A stretch of 64,000 nt of DNA from Sphingomonas sp. SORGH_AS_0950 (lineage in GTDB: Bacteria; Pseudomonadota; Alphaproteobacteria; Sphingomonadales; Sphingomonadaceae), in the NCBI RefSeq assembly GCF_030818415.1, contig NZ_JAUTAE010000001.1, positions 126,501-190,500 of the forward strand. The letters run 5' to 3'. The notes below the pieces were generated by a model, which worked only from the letters and a program-made list of their open reading frames with translations, was not told the DNA's origin and did no database searches. The position numbers were made by a program, and so were the translations under genes. Shown piece by piece: positions 7,645 through 16,665 of this stretch (position 1 is the first letter of the stretch; each line of letters opens with the position of its first letter).

Positions 7645-9642
7645 TCACCCGAAAGGTTCGATCTCACGGGCTAGGAGATAATCCAGCAAGTCAGATTCAG
7701 GCACGGGCCGCGCCAGATAATATCCCTGGAAGAGGTGACCGCCCAGTCCCTGTATCATCGCATAATCCTCACGCGTCTCGATGCCTTCGATGACGACTTC
7801 GAGGTCGAATTTCCGACCATAATCGATGATCGCGCTGACCAGATGCTGGTCCTCGGGCGACCGGGTGATGTTGGATACGAAGCTTCGATCGATCTTGATG
7901 CGATCGACCCGGCGATGGCGCAGAGCCTCCAGCGACGAATAGCCCACGCCGAAATCATCCAGGCTGATCGTCACGCCCGCCTTCGACAGCGTTTGTATCT
8001 TGTGCTGTATGGCCTTGGTCTCGAAGGCGGTCTCCTCCGTGATTTCGACGTCGAGCAAGAGAGGCGCAAGGCCAAGCGCCTCGAAATGCTCGAGGATGAT
8101 GGTGTCGACCGACAGTTGCGCCATCTCGCGCGGCGATATGTTGATCGCAACCTTGATCTCCTTCAGTCCGGCTTGGACTAGGGCTTCCAGAAGTTGGCTG
8201 GCACGGTGCAGCACGAAACGGAGCAGGGGTTCGGCGTGTCCGTTGATCGCGGCCAGGCGGACCACATTTTCCGGGGAGATCCAGCCGTGCTGCGGATGCC
8301 GCCAGCGCAGCAGGGCTTCGATCGTGTTCGGCAAGCTTTGGCCGAGCGCGAAGATGGGCTGGAACCAGACATCCAGCGATCCGTCCTCGAGATGGCGTGG
8401 GAGGTCGCGTTCGAGGTCGCGGCGCATCTCCAATCGCTCGCGCAACTCGTTGTCGAAGACGTGATAGCGGTTCCGGCCTCCATTCTTGGCGGCGTAAAGG
8501 GCTTCGTCGGCACAGGCCAGGACATCGGCCAGGTCCGCCTGAAGGCTCATGACGATCCCGATGCTGGCCCCCAGCGCGCCCGTATCGACGCCGTCCATGT
8601 GAACCGACAGGGCGCCAATGACAGTCTGTGCGAGGTCGGTGGCCTCTTGAAATGCCGCGACGGGGAGGAAGATGGCGAACTCGTCGCCGCCCATGCGCGC
8701 GAGAAGGCTTTTGCCGTGGGTCTGGGCCTGAAGGCGCCTGGCCGCCTCTATCAGCACCTGGTCGCCCTTGCGGTGACCATAGACGTCATTGACGGCCTTG
8801 AAGCCGTCAAGGTCGATGAACATCAGGCAATAGGCATCCGACCCCGCCTTCATGTGTTCCTCGACCTCGGTGAGAAAACCCGATCGGTTGAGCAAGCCCG
8901 TCAGGTCGTCATGCGTTGCGCGATGTCGCATGATGTCGATGATGTGCAGCGAATGATCGTGCGCCGCCGAAAGGGCCGCGGCGTTCGTCGTGGCTTCGTG
9001 CTTGGCGCGGCTGAGCGCTTTGAACGTTCTTTCGGCGCGAATGGAACTGCGCGATAGGGCGGCCATGTAAACGATCGTGGTGAAGGCGATGCAGGCCCGC
9101 TCGAACCCTCCTGCCACCAACAGGCAGATGACGACGGATGCCAGAGCCGGTAGGATGAAGCACATGGGCGTGCGGGCGTCGGGCGTGCCATGGGTGACGG
9201 CCCCTGCGGTGACGCCGCATACGACGGTCAGATAGAAGAGCGACTGCGGCGAGGTGTAACCGGCGCACAGGATCGGAACCCAGGCCCATACCAGTCCCGA
9301 AAGCAGCGCTCCTGTCCACATCAGATATCTCTGCACGGCGATCGATCGCAGCGGCGATCTTCGGCCGGAAACCTTTCCCACGTCCGGGGCCGGCAGATAG
9401 CAAAGATAGAGACGCACGAGGTTCACGGTGAGCGAGGCGACGAACCAGACGATGCCGTAGAGCGCGAGGTCGCTCCTGATCGCGACCAGGAGGTTGACCA
9501 TGCCGAGCATCATATTGACGGGTATGGCGACCCGGACGCAGCTCTTGATCTCGGCAATCTGGTCCAGGACGATAGGCGCAGAAAGCTCGTCTGGGATTTT
9601 CGCCACAGGGAGATCAAATTGCGTGCGGCGGGAGGAGGGCAT
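7645..9642 (-). CDS. Membrane-anchored GGDEF-EAL cyclic di-GMP protein
   Basis: 665 residues. The N-terminal ~200 residues hold five or six hydrophobic helices (for example SDLALYGIVWFVASLTVNLV, CFILPALASVVICLLVAGGF). A GGDEF domain (about 240-400; signature RMGGDEFAIF near 318) and an EAL domain (about 415-660) follow, the latter with EALLRWRH, INISP, EITEE, DDFGVGYSS, IKIDRSF, EGIETRED and FQGYYLARP. Both active-site signatures appear intact, so it may synthesise or degrade c-di-GMP. I see no RxxD inhibitory site five residues before GGDEF. The ATG at 9642 was preferred over a TTG two codons upstream. It is the second c-di-GMP protein in the island. Confidence 0.88.
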   Translation of the reverse strand: MPSSRRTQFDLPVAKIPDELSAPIVLDQIAEIKSCVRVAIPVNMMLGMVNLLVAIRSDLALYGIVWFVASLTVNLVRLYLCYLPAPDVGKVSGRRSPLRSIAVQRYLMWTGALLSGLVWAWVPILCAGYTSPQSLFYLTVVCGVTAGAVTHGTPDARTPMCFILPALASVVICLLVAGGFERACIAFTTIVYMAALSRSSIRAERTFKALSRAKHEATTNAAALSAAHDHSLHIIDIMRHRATHDDLTGLLNRSGFLTEVEEHMKAGSDAYCLMFIDLDGFKAVNDVYGHRKGDQVLIEAARRLQAQTHGKSLLARMGGDEFAIFLPVAAFQEATDLAQTVIGALSVHMDGVDTGALGASIGIVMSLQADLADVLACADEALYAAKNGGRNRYHVFDNELRERLEMRRDLERDLPRHLEDGSLDVWFQPIFALGQSLPNTIEALLRWRHPQHGWISPENVVRLAAINGHAEPLLRFVLHRASQLLEALVQAGLKEIKVAINISPREMAQLSVDTIILEHFEALGLAPLLLDVEITEETAFETKAIQHKIQTLSKAGVTISLDDFGVGYSSLEALRHRRVDRIKIDRSFVSNITRSPEDQHLVSAIIDYGRKFDLEVVIEGIETREDYAMIQGLGGHLFQGYYLARPVPESDLLDYLLAREIEPFG

Positions 9643-9859
9643 GGGCAATCACCGTGACGAACTCGGAATAGGTTCTTCGTTTCGCATGCGTAAGGTATAT
9701 GCTGTGCTAACAGTCGCCGAAACTGAGCGAAATGTTGTGAAATGGCCCCGGTTTTGACCGAGAGTTTTAAGCCTGGGATTTTGGTCGAAGATTGAGTCGA
9801 ACTATTTCAACGACTTGTGGTTCGCTGAGGGTGCGGTGCGCGAGCGATTACACCGACCG

Positions 9860-9990
9860 GGGGCGGGCGATCATTGTCCTGCCGCCGCCACGAACGTCAG
9901 CAGCTTCTCTTTGCCGTCGAGCTGGAATTTCATGCGTCAGCATTTCGACCCGGTGCGGGCATAGGCCACCTGAATTGGCCATCCCGTATG
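9860..9990 (-). pseudogene. Remnant of a phage-type integrase N-terminal (Arm DNA-binding) domain
   Basis: The minus strand reads IQVAYARTGSKC, a TGA stop where a Trp is expected, then RMKFQLDGKEKLLTFVA. This matches the DUF4102 Arm domain of P4-like integrases (GSKxWRxKxRxxGKEKLL). Only about 35 codons are recognisable, and frames break on both sides. It lies about 120 bases beyond the 3-prime end of tRNA-Ser, where such integrases normally sit next to their attachment site. It is a fossil, not a functional gene. Confidence 0.6.
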
Positions 9991-10105
9991 GCTTCCCGTG
10001 TCGCTCCGCCGTGTCGATCAGAGTGATGATACCCCGCCATGCATCCCCGACACCCCCGCGTTTGCAAGGGGATTGAGACGTTACGAGCGTACCGATGCAG
10101 GATTA

Positions 10106-10195
10106 TGGCGGAAGAGGTGGGATTCGAACCCACGGATGGCTTGCACCATCGCCGGTTTTCAAGACCGGTGCCTTAAACCGCTCGGCCACTCTTCC
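10106..10195 (-). tRNA. tRNA-Ser(TGA)
   Basis: A complete 90-base tRNA on the minus strand. The acceptor stem GGAAGAG pairs with CTCTTCC, the anticodon loop CTTGAAA carries TGA, a long variable arm typical of tRNA-Ser is present, the T-loop reads GGTTCGAATCC, and the 3-prime CCA is encoded. Its 3-prime end faces the island, making it the likely ancestral integration site. Confidence 0.95.
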
Positions 10196-10354
10196 GTATC
10201 GGCGGAAGGGGCCTGTACGCCAAGCCGGGCGGCGAATCCACCCTTGGATTTGGGTCCGCCAGGATGGGGCAATCCCGCCATCCGCGGGTGATCCGTGCCG
10301 TGCGCGCGGTGACGCGAGGTTCCGGTTCCGCCGTCGCTATGGCAAACAGGCCGC

Positions 10355-11398
10355 ATGTGGGGGGACATTACCCGGCGCGTGAGGCGCCTCGGCATTTCTT
10401 CGGCTCTGGCTCTGCTGGTCGGCAGCACGCCCGCGCTTGCGCAGGATGAGGCGGGTTTCCAGCGCTATCTGCAACAGGTGCGCGGCACCGCGAGCACGCA
10501 GGGGGTCAGCCGCGCGACGCTGGACGCCGTGCTGCCGACGCTGACGCTCAACACCCGTGTCATCGAACTCGACCGCCGTCAGCCGGGCGGTCCGAGCAAT
10601 ACCGGCTTCAGCCCCTTTGCGCCCTATAAGGCCGCGCATGTCGATGCCGCGCGGATCGGCCGGGGGCGCAGCAAATATCTGGCGCAGCGCCCGCGCCTGT
10701 CGCGGATCGAGCGCGAGACGGGCGTGCCCGAATCGATCATGGTCGCGATCTGGGGCCATGAGACCAATTACGGCGCCTATACCGGCAATTTCGACCTGCT
10801 GCGCTCGCTCGCCAGCCTGGCCTATGAGGGGCGGCGGCGTCCCTTGTTCGAGGGCGAGTTCATCGCCGCGCTCAAGATGATGGACCGGGGCGTCAGCCGC
10901 GAACAGCTGAAGGGCAGCTGGGCCGGGGCGACCGGCAATCCGCAATTCCTGCCGTCCATCTATCTGCGCCTTGCGCGCGACGGCGATGGCGATGGCCGCG
11001 CCGACATCTGGAATAGCGAGGCCGATACGCTGGCCTCGATCGGCAACTACTTCGTCAATGCCGGTTGGCGGGCGGGCCAGCCCTGGGGCTTTGCGGTGAC
11101 GGTGCCGGCCGGGTTCGATCAGTCGCAGGTCCGCAACCGGCTGGTCAGCCCCCGCTGCCCGCGGGTGTTCGAGCGGCATAGCGGGTGGCGGACCATGGCC
11201 GAATGGCGCGCGCTGGGCATCGTGCCGCAGGGCACCGCCTGGCCCGGCGATCAGGTGCTGGCCACGCTGATGGAGCCCGACGGGCCGGGGCGGACCGCCT
11301 ATCTGCTGACCGGCAATTACCGCGTGATCCTGGATTACAACTGCTCCAACTTCTACGCCTTGTCGGTGGGCCTGCTGGCCGATGCGATTGCGGGCTGA
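10355..11398 (+). CDS. Lytic murein transglycosylase, MltB family
   Basis: 347 residues with an N-terminal signal peptide ending near ALAQ (residue 30), so periplasmic. It cleaves the MurNAc-GlcNAc bond of peptidoglycan, forming 1,6-anhydro ends. The catalytic Glu lies in IWGHETNYG (E136). Downstream family blocks include GSWAGATGNPQFLPS and IGNYFVNAGWRAGQPWG. The C-terminus ends at the core domain with no separate peptidoglycan-binding module. Its last 17 bases overlap the rlpA-like gene, so the two are translated together, and a carboxypeptidase gene follows, giving a small cell-wall remodelling cluster. Confidence 0.9.
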   Translation: MWGDITRRVRRLGISSALALLVGSTPALAQDEAGFQRYLQQVRGTASTQGVSRATLDAVLPTLTLNTRVIELDRRQPGGPSNTGFSPFAPYKAAHVDAARIGRGRSKYLAQRPRLSRIERETGVPESIMVAIWGHETNYGAYTGNFDLLRSLASLAYEGRRRPLFEGEFIAALKMMDRGVSREQLKGSWAGATGNPQFLPSIYLRLARDGDGDGRADIWNSEADTLASIGNYFVNAGWRAGQPWGFAVTVPAGFDQSQVRNRLVSPRCPRVFERHSGWRTMAEWRALGIVPQGTAWPGDQVLATLMEPDGPGRTAYLLTGNYRVILDYNCSNFYALSVGLLADAIAG

Positions 11399-12056
11399 GA
11401 TCCTGGCCCTGGCGGCGCTGGTGGTCGGCTTTGCCGCGCCGGTCCGGGCGGAGGAGGCGTCGGCGCCGCGCTACGGCGGTTACCAGGCGAGCGGCCATGC
11501 CAGCTGGTACGGCCATGAACTGGCGGGTCGGCGGACCGCGACGGGGCGGCGGTTCGATCCCGACGACGTGATGATCGCGCATCGCAGCCTCCCGCTGGAT
11601 TCGATGGTCGAGGTGACCGACATCGACACCGGCCGGACGATCGTGGCGCGAGTCGGCGATCGCGGGCCGGGCCGCGCCGACCGGCTGGCCGACCTGTCGC
11701 TGGGCGCGGCGCGGCTGCTGGGGACGAACCGGCGGGCGGTGGCCCATATCCGGCTGCGCGCGCTGCGGACCGGCGCGGACAATCCCGGCCTGGTGCTGGC
11801 GGGGGCCAGCGCGGTGCCGCCGGTCGCCAAGCCCATCTCGCTCGATCCGCAGGCGCGCTACCGCGTTCAGATCGCCAGCTTCTCCAGCCAGCCTCGGGCC
11901 GAAGCGCTGGCCCGCCGCTTCGAGGCGCGGGCGCACCGGGTCGGCCGGGTCTGGCGCGTCGAACGGTCGTCATTGAATGCCGATTCCGCCAAAGCCCTGC
12001 GTGACGCGGCGGCACAGGCGGGTTATGACGACGCCCGCATCCTGCATCAGGATTGA
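11382..12056 (+). CDS. rlpA: RlpA-family septal ring protein with SPOR domain
   Basis: 224 residues. A signal peptide (about 1-24, ending VRAEE) is followed by a double-psi beta-barrel RlpA domain (about 33-125; ASWYGHELAGRRTATGRRF, DIDTGRTIVARVGDRGP, DLSLGAARLLG). A C-terminal SPOR domain (YRVQIASFSSQPRAEALARR) binds denuded glycan at the septum. RlpA proteins act in the envelope at division sites, some as lytic transglycosylases on stem-free glycan. The ATG lies inside the 3-prime end of the mltB-like gene. The gene is shorter than the E. coli protein but has both expected domains. Confidence 0.88.
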   Translation: MRLRAEILALAALVVGFAAPVRAEEASAPRYGGYQASGHASWYGHELAGRRTATGRRFDPDDVMIAHRSLPLDSMVEVTDIDTGRTIVARVGDRGPGRADRLADLSLGAARLLGTNRRAVAHIRLRALRTGADNPGLVLAGASAVPPVAKPISLDPQARYRVQIASFSSQPRAEALARRFEARAHRVGRVWRVERSSLNADSAKALRDAAAQAGYDDARILHQD

Positions 12057-12087
12057 CCTCCTACCTCCCTTTGGTCACGGAACATCC

Positions 12088-13260
12088 ATGAAGACCCTGT
12101 TCGCATCGCTCGCCGCCCCGCTCGCTCTCGTCGCGCTGGCCTATCCCTCGATCGCGGCCGCGCCGCAGTTCGATACCCCCGCGCCGGTCGCGTTCATGAA
12201 GGACCTGTCGTCGGGCGCGGTGCTGTTCCAGCGGGACGCCGATCGCCGGATGCCGCCCGCCTCGATGGCGAAGATGATGACGGTCTATGTCGCCTTCGAC
12301 CTGGTGAAGAAGGGCCAGCTGAAGCTGGACGACATGGTCACGGTCCAGCCCGAGACCTGGAAGAAGTGGCATGGCCCGCAGGCGGGGTCGACCATGTTCC
12401 TGTCGCCCGGCGAGCAGGTCAGTGTCGCCAACCTTCTCTATGGCATCGTCACCCTGTCGGGCAACGACGCCTGCGTCGTGCTGGCCGAGCATATCGCGGG
12501 GACCGAGCCGAACTTCGTCGAGCGGATGAACCGGACCGCCAAGCAGATCGGGCTGACCAACAGCCATTTCGGCACCTCGAACGGCTGGCCGGACGGCGGC
12601 GTGACCTATGTCACCGCGCGCGACCTGGCCAACCTGGCCGAGCACACGATCGAAGACTTCCCCAAGCTCTACAAGCAATTCTATTCTCGCCGCGATTTCT
12701 CCTGGGGCAAGACGATGGGCGGCAACGCCATCACCCAGGCGAACCGCGATCCGCTGCTGGGTCGCGTCGCGGGGGCCGACGGCCTGAAGACCGGGCATAC
12801 CGAGGAGGCGGGTTACGGCTTCACCGGTTCGGCCGAGCAGAATGGCCGCCGTCTGGTGATGGTCGTCGCGGGGCTGAACAGCTTCGGCGCGCGGGCCGAG
12901 GAATCGGTGAAGTTCATGAACTGGGGCTTCCGCGCATGGCAGGCCAAGCCCGTCGTGGCGCAGGGCAAGAAGGTCGCCGATGCCGAGGTCCAGATGGGAT
13001 CGTCGAGCAGTGTCGGCCTGGTCGCGCCGCGCCAGCTGACCGTGACGCTGCCCGCCGGGCTCGACCCGCAGCTGAGCGCCAAGGTCGTCTATCAGGGCCC
13101 GATCAAGGCCCCGATCAAGGCGGGCCAGCATATCGCCGACCTGGTCGTCAGCTCGCCCGACATGCCCGCGCAGCGCCTGCCGCTGGTCGCGGACAAGGAT
13201 GTCGGCGAAGCCGGGTTCTTCGGACGGGCCTGGGCCGGGCTGACCTCGTTCTTCGGGTGA
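12088..13260 (+). CDS. D-alanyl-D-alanine carboxypeptidase (PBP5/DacC type)
   Basis: 390 residues, S11 peptidase, exported (signal peptide ends near SIAAAPQF). It trims the terminal D-Ala from peptidoglycan pentapeptides. The serine-hydrolase triad of motifs is complete: SMAK (S59), SGN (124-126) and KTG (234-236). A C-terminal beta domain (about 300-375) and an amphipathic tail with Trp and Phe (FFGRAWAGLTSFFG) are likely membrane anchors, as in PBP5. ACGGA lies a few bases before the ATG. holB begins five bases after the stop codon; the thymidylate kinase gene I would expect between them in sphingomonads is absent. Confidence 0.93.
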   Translation: MKTLFASLAAPLALVALAYPSIAAAPQFDTPAPVAFMKDLSSGAVLFQRDADRRMPPASMAKMMTVYVAFDLVKKGQLKLDDMVTVQPETWKKWHGPQAGSTMFLSPGEQVSVANLLYGIVTLSGNDACVVLAEHIAGTEPNFVERMNRTAKQIGLTNSHFGTSNGWPDGGVTYVTARDLANLAEHTIEDFPKLYKQFYSRRDFSWGKTMGGNAITQANRDPLLGRVAGADGLKTGHTEEAGYGFTGSAEQNGRRLVMVVAGLNSFGARAEESVKFMNWGFRAWQAKPVVAQGKKVADAEVQMGSSSSVGLVAPRQLTVTLPAGLDPQLSAKVVYQGPIKAPIKAGQHIADLVVSSPDMPAQRLPLVADKDVGEAGFFGRAWAGLTSFFG

Positions 13261-13264
13261 TCGC

Positions 13265-14239
13265 ATGAACCTGCCGGTCGGCAATGCGGCGGCGCAGGCC
13301 GCCTTTGCCGCCGCGCTGGGGGGCGCCAAGCTGCACCATGCCTGGCTGCTGGCCGGGCCGGAGGGCTTGGGCAAGGCGGCCTTCGCGCGCGCGGCGGCCA
13401 GGCGCGTCCTGGCTCGGGCGGGCGGGCAGGGGGGCTTGCCCCCCGGCCTCGCCGTGCCCGACGATCATCCGACCGCCAGGCTGATGGAGGCGGGGTCGCA
13501 TCCCGATTTCTGCGTGCTGGCGCGGCTGCCCAAGGATGCGGACAAACCCGACCAGGATCTGGCGCGGTCGATCACCATCGCGCAGGTCCGCACGCTTCAG
13601 CCGATGTTCGCGACCGCGCCCGCCATGGGCCCGGCGCGGGTCGTCCTGATCGACTCGATCGACGATCTGGAGCGGGGCGGCGCCAATGCGCTGCTCAAGA
13701 ATCTGGAGGAGCCGCCTGCGGGCACCCTGTTCCTGCTGGTCAGCCATGCACCGGGACGGTTGCTGCCCACCATCCGGTCGCGATGCCGCTTGCTACGTTT
13801 CGAGCGGCTGTCGGACGGCGAGGTCGCCACGGTACTGCGCGGGCAATTGCCCGAGGCCGAGGAGGACGAGATCGCCGCGCTGGTCGCCGCCGCCGATGGC
13901 GCGCCGGGCCGTGCGCTGCGCTTTGCCGGGCTGGACATTGCCGGGCTCGACGCGACGATCGCGCGCATTGCCGAGAGCGGCGATCCGGGCAATGCCGAGC
14001 GGGTCAAGCTGGCCAAGGCGCTGGCGGGCAAGGCCGCACAGGCGCGCTACGAAGCGTTTCTCGATCGGGTGCCCGCCTTTATCGCGGGCCGGGCGCAGAC
14101 GCGGTCGGGGCCTGCCCTGAAGGTCGCGCTGGATGCCTATGCCGCCGCGCAGGATCTGGCGGGCGCGGCGCGCGGCCTGTCGCTGGATGCGCAGGGCACG
14201 GTGTTCGAGATGGCGGGGATCATCGCGACCTTGCGGTGA
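13265..14239 (+). CDS. holB: DNA polymerase III subunit delta-prime
   Basis: 324 residues, a clamp-loader ATPase-fold subunit. HHAWLLAGPEGLGKAAFARA near the N-terminus is the Walker-A-like loop typical of delta-prime. VRTLQPMF, VVLIDSIDDLERGGANALLKNLEEPP and TIRSRCRLLRF (sensor 1 and SRC motif) follow in the expected order. The C-terminal third is the all-helical collar domain. It is the last gene of the cell-wall cluster and is closed by a large inverted repeat. Confidence 0.92.
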   Translation: MNLPVGNAAAQAAFAAALGGAKLHHAWLLAGPEGLGKAAFARAAARRVLARAGGQGGLPPGLAVPDDHPTARLMEAGSHPDFCVLARLPKDADKPDQDLARSITIAQVRTLQPMFATAPAMGPARVVLIDSIDDLERGGANALLKNLEEPPAGTLFLLVSHAPGRLLPTIRSRCRLLRFERLSDGEVATVLRGQLPEAEEDEIAALVAAADGAPGRALRFAGLDIAGLDATIARIAESGDPGNAERVKLAKALAGKAAQARYEAFLDRVPAFIAGRAQTRSGPALKVALDAYAAAQDLAGAARGLSLDAQGTVFEMAGIIATLR

Positions 14240-14250
14240 GGGTTGCCCTT

Positions 14251-14332
14251 GGGCTTCGACTTCGCTCAGCCTGAACGGCTGGTGGGAAAGGCGTACCTCT
14301 ACGTCCGTTCAGGCTGAGCGAAGTCGAAGCCC
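14251..14332. repeat. Sphingomonad palindromic repeat pair, likely bidirectional terminator
   Basis: Two perfect 28-base inverted arms (14251-14278 and 14305-14332, beginning GGGCTTCGACTTCGC and ending GCGAAGTCGAAGCCC) are separated by 26 bases. They lie between the convergent holB and SDR genes. The same arm recurs at 18.3, 18.4, 25.6 and 35.8-36.3 kb, so it is a dispersed repeat and not a gene-specific terminator. Confidence 0.8.
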
Positions 14333-14359
14333 ACGCATCACCGCCAGCCAAATAGCCTG

Positions 14360-15070
14360 TTACAGACCAACCCGCTCGAAATGCCCCGGCGCGAAGCCGT
14401 CGATCGCCAGCGCGGTGATCCGCTCCGCCACCATTTCGGGTGCCTTGACCGATGCCGGATCCTCGCCCGGATAGGCCTTGGCGCGCATCTGGGTGCGGGT
14501 CGCGCCCGGATCGACGATGGCGGTGCGGATCGCGCTGATCTCGGCCGTCTCGTCACCATAGGCACCGAGCAGCGTCTCGAACGCCGCCTTGGAGGCGCCA
14601 TAGCCCCCCCAATAGGCACGGGGGCGGCGTCCGACCGAAGAGGTGACGCCGATCACCCGCGCGCCCTTCGACCGGCGCAGCATCGGGTCGAAGGCGGAGA
14701 TCATCGCGGCCTGCGCGCTGACGTTCAGGGTCAGGACGCGGGCGAATTCCTTGGGATCGATGGCGGGCACGGCGGCCAGCGATCCCAGCATCCCGGCATT
14801 CAGCACGAGGATGTCCAGCGCCTGCCACCGCTCGCCGATCGCCCCGGCCAGCCGCCCGATCGACTCATTCTCCGTCAGGTCGAGCGGCGCGATGGTGGCC
14901 GATCCGCCCGCGTTGAAGATGGTCTCCTCGACCTCTTCCAGTCCCTTGGGGGTGCGCGCGGTCAGGACGATATGGGCCCCTTGCGCGCCGAGCGCGATGG
15001 CCGTGGCGGCACCGATCCCCCGGCTGGCGCCGGTGACCAGCGCCAGCTTGCCCGACAGCGCACCCGTCAT
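14360..15070 (-). CDS. Short-chain dehydrogenase/reductase (SDR)
   Basis: 236 residues, a classical Rossmann-fold NAD(P)-dependent oxidoreductase. The cofactor loop is TGASRGIGAA (13-22), the structural motif LNAG is present, and the catalytic Ser and YxxxK lie in GVTSSVG and YGASKAAF. Its ATG overlaps the purF stop (ATGA), so it is cotranscribed with purF, a pairing I recall from other sphingomonads; the substrate is unknown. It may be NADP-dependent, given Arg in TGASRGIG and ARTPKG after beta-2. Confidence 0.85.
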   Translation of the reverse strand: MTGALSGKLALVTGASRGIGAATAIALGAQGAHIVLTARTPKGLEEVEETIFNAGGSATIAPLDLTENESIGRLAGAIGERWQALDILVLNAGMLGSLAAVPAIDPKEFARVLTLNVSAQAAMISAFDPMLRRSKGARVIGVTSSVGRRPRAYWGGYGASKAAFETLLGAYGDETAEISAIRTAIVDPGATRTQMRAKAYPGEDPASVKAPEMVAERITALAIDGFAPGHFERVGL

Positions 15071-16521
15071 CAGGCGACCCGCTCGGCCAGCATCTGGAAC
15101 TGGTCGACCGGCGCCGTCTCGTCATGGTCGGTCAGCGTGGTGGGATAATCGCCGGTGAAGCAGGCGTCGCAATAGCTGGGCTTGCCGTCGCGCGCCGCGT
15201 TGAGCGCCTTGTACAGCCCCTCGATCGACACGAAGGACAGGCTGTCGGCGTGAATGAAGTCGGTCATGCCGCCCAGGTCGAGCTTGGCGGCCAGCAGCTT
15301 GGCCCGCTCGGGCGTGTCGACGCCGTAGAAGCAGCTGTGGCGGGTCGGGGGCGACGCGATGCGCATATGCACCTCGGCCGCGCCCGCCTCGCGCATCATC
15401 TGCACGATCTTCAGGCTGGTGGTGCCACGCACGATCGAATCGTCGATCAGCACGATCTTCTTGCCCTGGATCAGCGCGCGATTGGCATTGTGCTTCAGCT
15501 TGACGCCCAGATGACGGACCTTGTCGCCCGGCTGGATGAAGGTGCGGCCGACATAGTGCGAGCGGATGATGCCCAGTTCGAACGGAATGCCCGACTGCTG
15601 GGCATAGCCGATCGCGGCGGGGACGCCCGAATCGGGGACCGGGATGACCAGATCGGCATCGACCGGCGCCTCGATGGCGAGCTGTGCGCCGATTTCCTTG
15701 CGCACCGAATAGACCGACTGGTCGCCCGCGATCGAATCGGGGCGGCTGAAATAGACCCACTCGAAGATGCAGGGGCGCGCATCGACCGCCTGGAAGGGGC
15801 GGATCGAGCGGATTTCGGTGCCCTGCACGATGACCAGCTCGCCCGGCTCGACCGCGCGTTCGAAGGTCGCGCCGCACACGTCGAGCGCGACCGTCTCCGA
15901 GGCGAAGATCACCGCGCCGTCCAGGCGACCCATGACCAGCGGCCGGATGCCCAGCGGATCGCGGCAGGCGATCATGCCCTCGGGCGTCATGACGATCAGC
16001 GAATAGGCGCCCTCGACCTGCTTCAGCGCGTCGATGAAGCGGTCGAGCAGGGTGCGATAGTTCGAGGTCGCGACCAGATGGATGATCGTCTCGGTATCGC
16101 TGGTCGACTGGAAGATCGAACCGCGACGCACGAGCTCGCGACGCAGCTTCATCGCATTAGAGATATTGCCGTTATGCGCGATGGCGAAGCCGCCGGTCGA
16201 CAGGTCGGCATAAAGCGGCTGGACGTTGCGCAGCGCGGTCTCGCCGGTGGTCGAGTAGCGGACATGGCCGCAGGCGACATCGCCCGGCAGGCCGCGGATC
16301 ACGTCGTCGCGGTCGAAATTGCCCGCGACATGACCCATCGCGCGGTGGGTGTGGAACAGCGCGCCGTCGAAGCTGGTGATGCCCGCGGCTTCCTGCCCGC
16401 GATGCTGGAGCGCGTGCAGGCCGAGCGCGGTCAGCGCGGCCGCGCCGCTGGCGCCGGACACGCCGAAGATGCCGCATTCCTCGCGGAGTTTGTCGTCGTC
16501 GAAAGGATGGGTGGTCAGCAT
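15070..16521 (-). CDS. purF: Amidophosphoribosyltransferase
   Basis: 483 residues. It catalyses the first committed step of purine synthesis, PRPP plus glutamine to phosphoribosylamine. The N-terminal Ntn glutaminase domain exposes its catalytic Cys in REECGIFGV (C16, requiring propeptide removal). LHALQHRGQEAAG, GHVRYSTTG and AHNGNISN follow. The C-terminal phosphoribosyltransferase domain has the PRPP loop KIVLIDDSIVRGTTS. I chose the ATG at 16521 (MLTTHPFDDDKLREECG), which gives the short leader seen in relatives; an in-frame ATG at 16569 would add 16 residues. Confidence 0.95.
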   Translation of the reverse strand: MLTTHPFDDDKLREECGIFGVSGASGAAALTALGLHALQHRGQEAAGITSFDGALFHTHRAMGHVAGNFDRDDVIRGLPGDVACGHVRYSTTGETALRNVQPLYADLSTGGFAIAHNGNISNAMKLRRELVRRGSIFQSTSDTETIIHLVATSNYRTLLDRFIDALKQVEGAYSLIVMTPEGMIACRDPLGIRPLVMGRLDGAVIFASETVALDVCGATFERAVEPGELVIVQGTEIRSIRPFQAVDARPCIFEWVYFSRPDSIAGDQSVYSVRKEIGAQLAIEAPVDADLVIPVPDSGVPAAIGYAQQSGIPFELGIIRSHYVGRTFIQPGDKVRHLGVKLKHNANRALIQGKKIVLIDDSIVRGTTSLKIVQMMREAGAAEVHMRIASPPTRHSCFYGVDTPERAKLLAAKLDLGGMTDFIHADSLSFVSIEGLYKALNAARDGKPSYCDACFTGDYPTTLTDHDETAPVDQFQMLAERVA

Positions 16522-16665
16522 GGGAGAGGCGCTCGCAACGTTCGCAACTAAGGGGCAGACGGGGCGCATATAGGAACGTCATCCGCGTTTGTCGCCTGTT
16601 TGTCATGGTTGACGGGATCATTTTCGGGGAGGCTGCGTTTCGGCACCGAAAACAGGAGATGTCAT

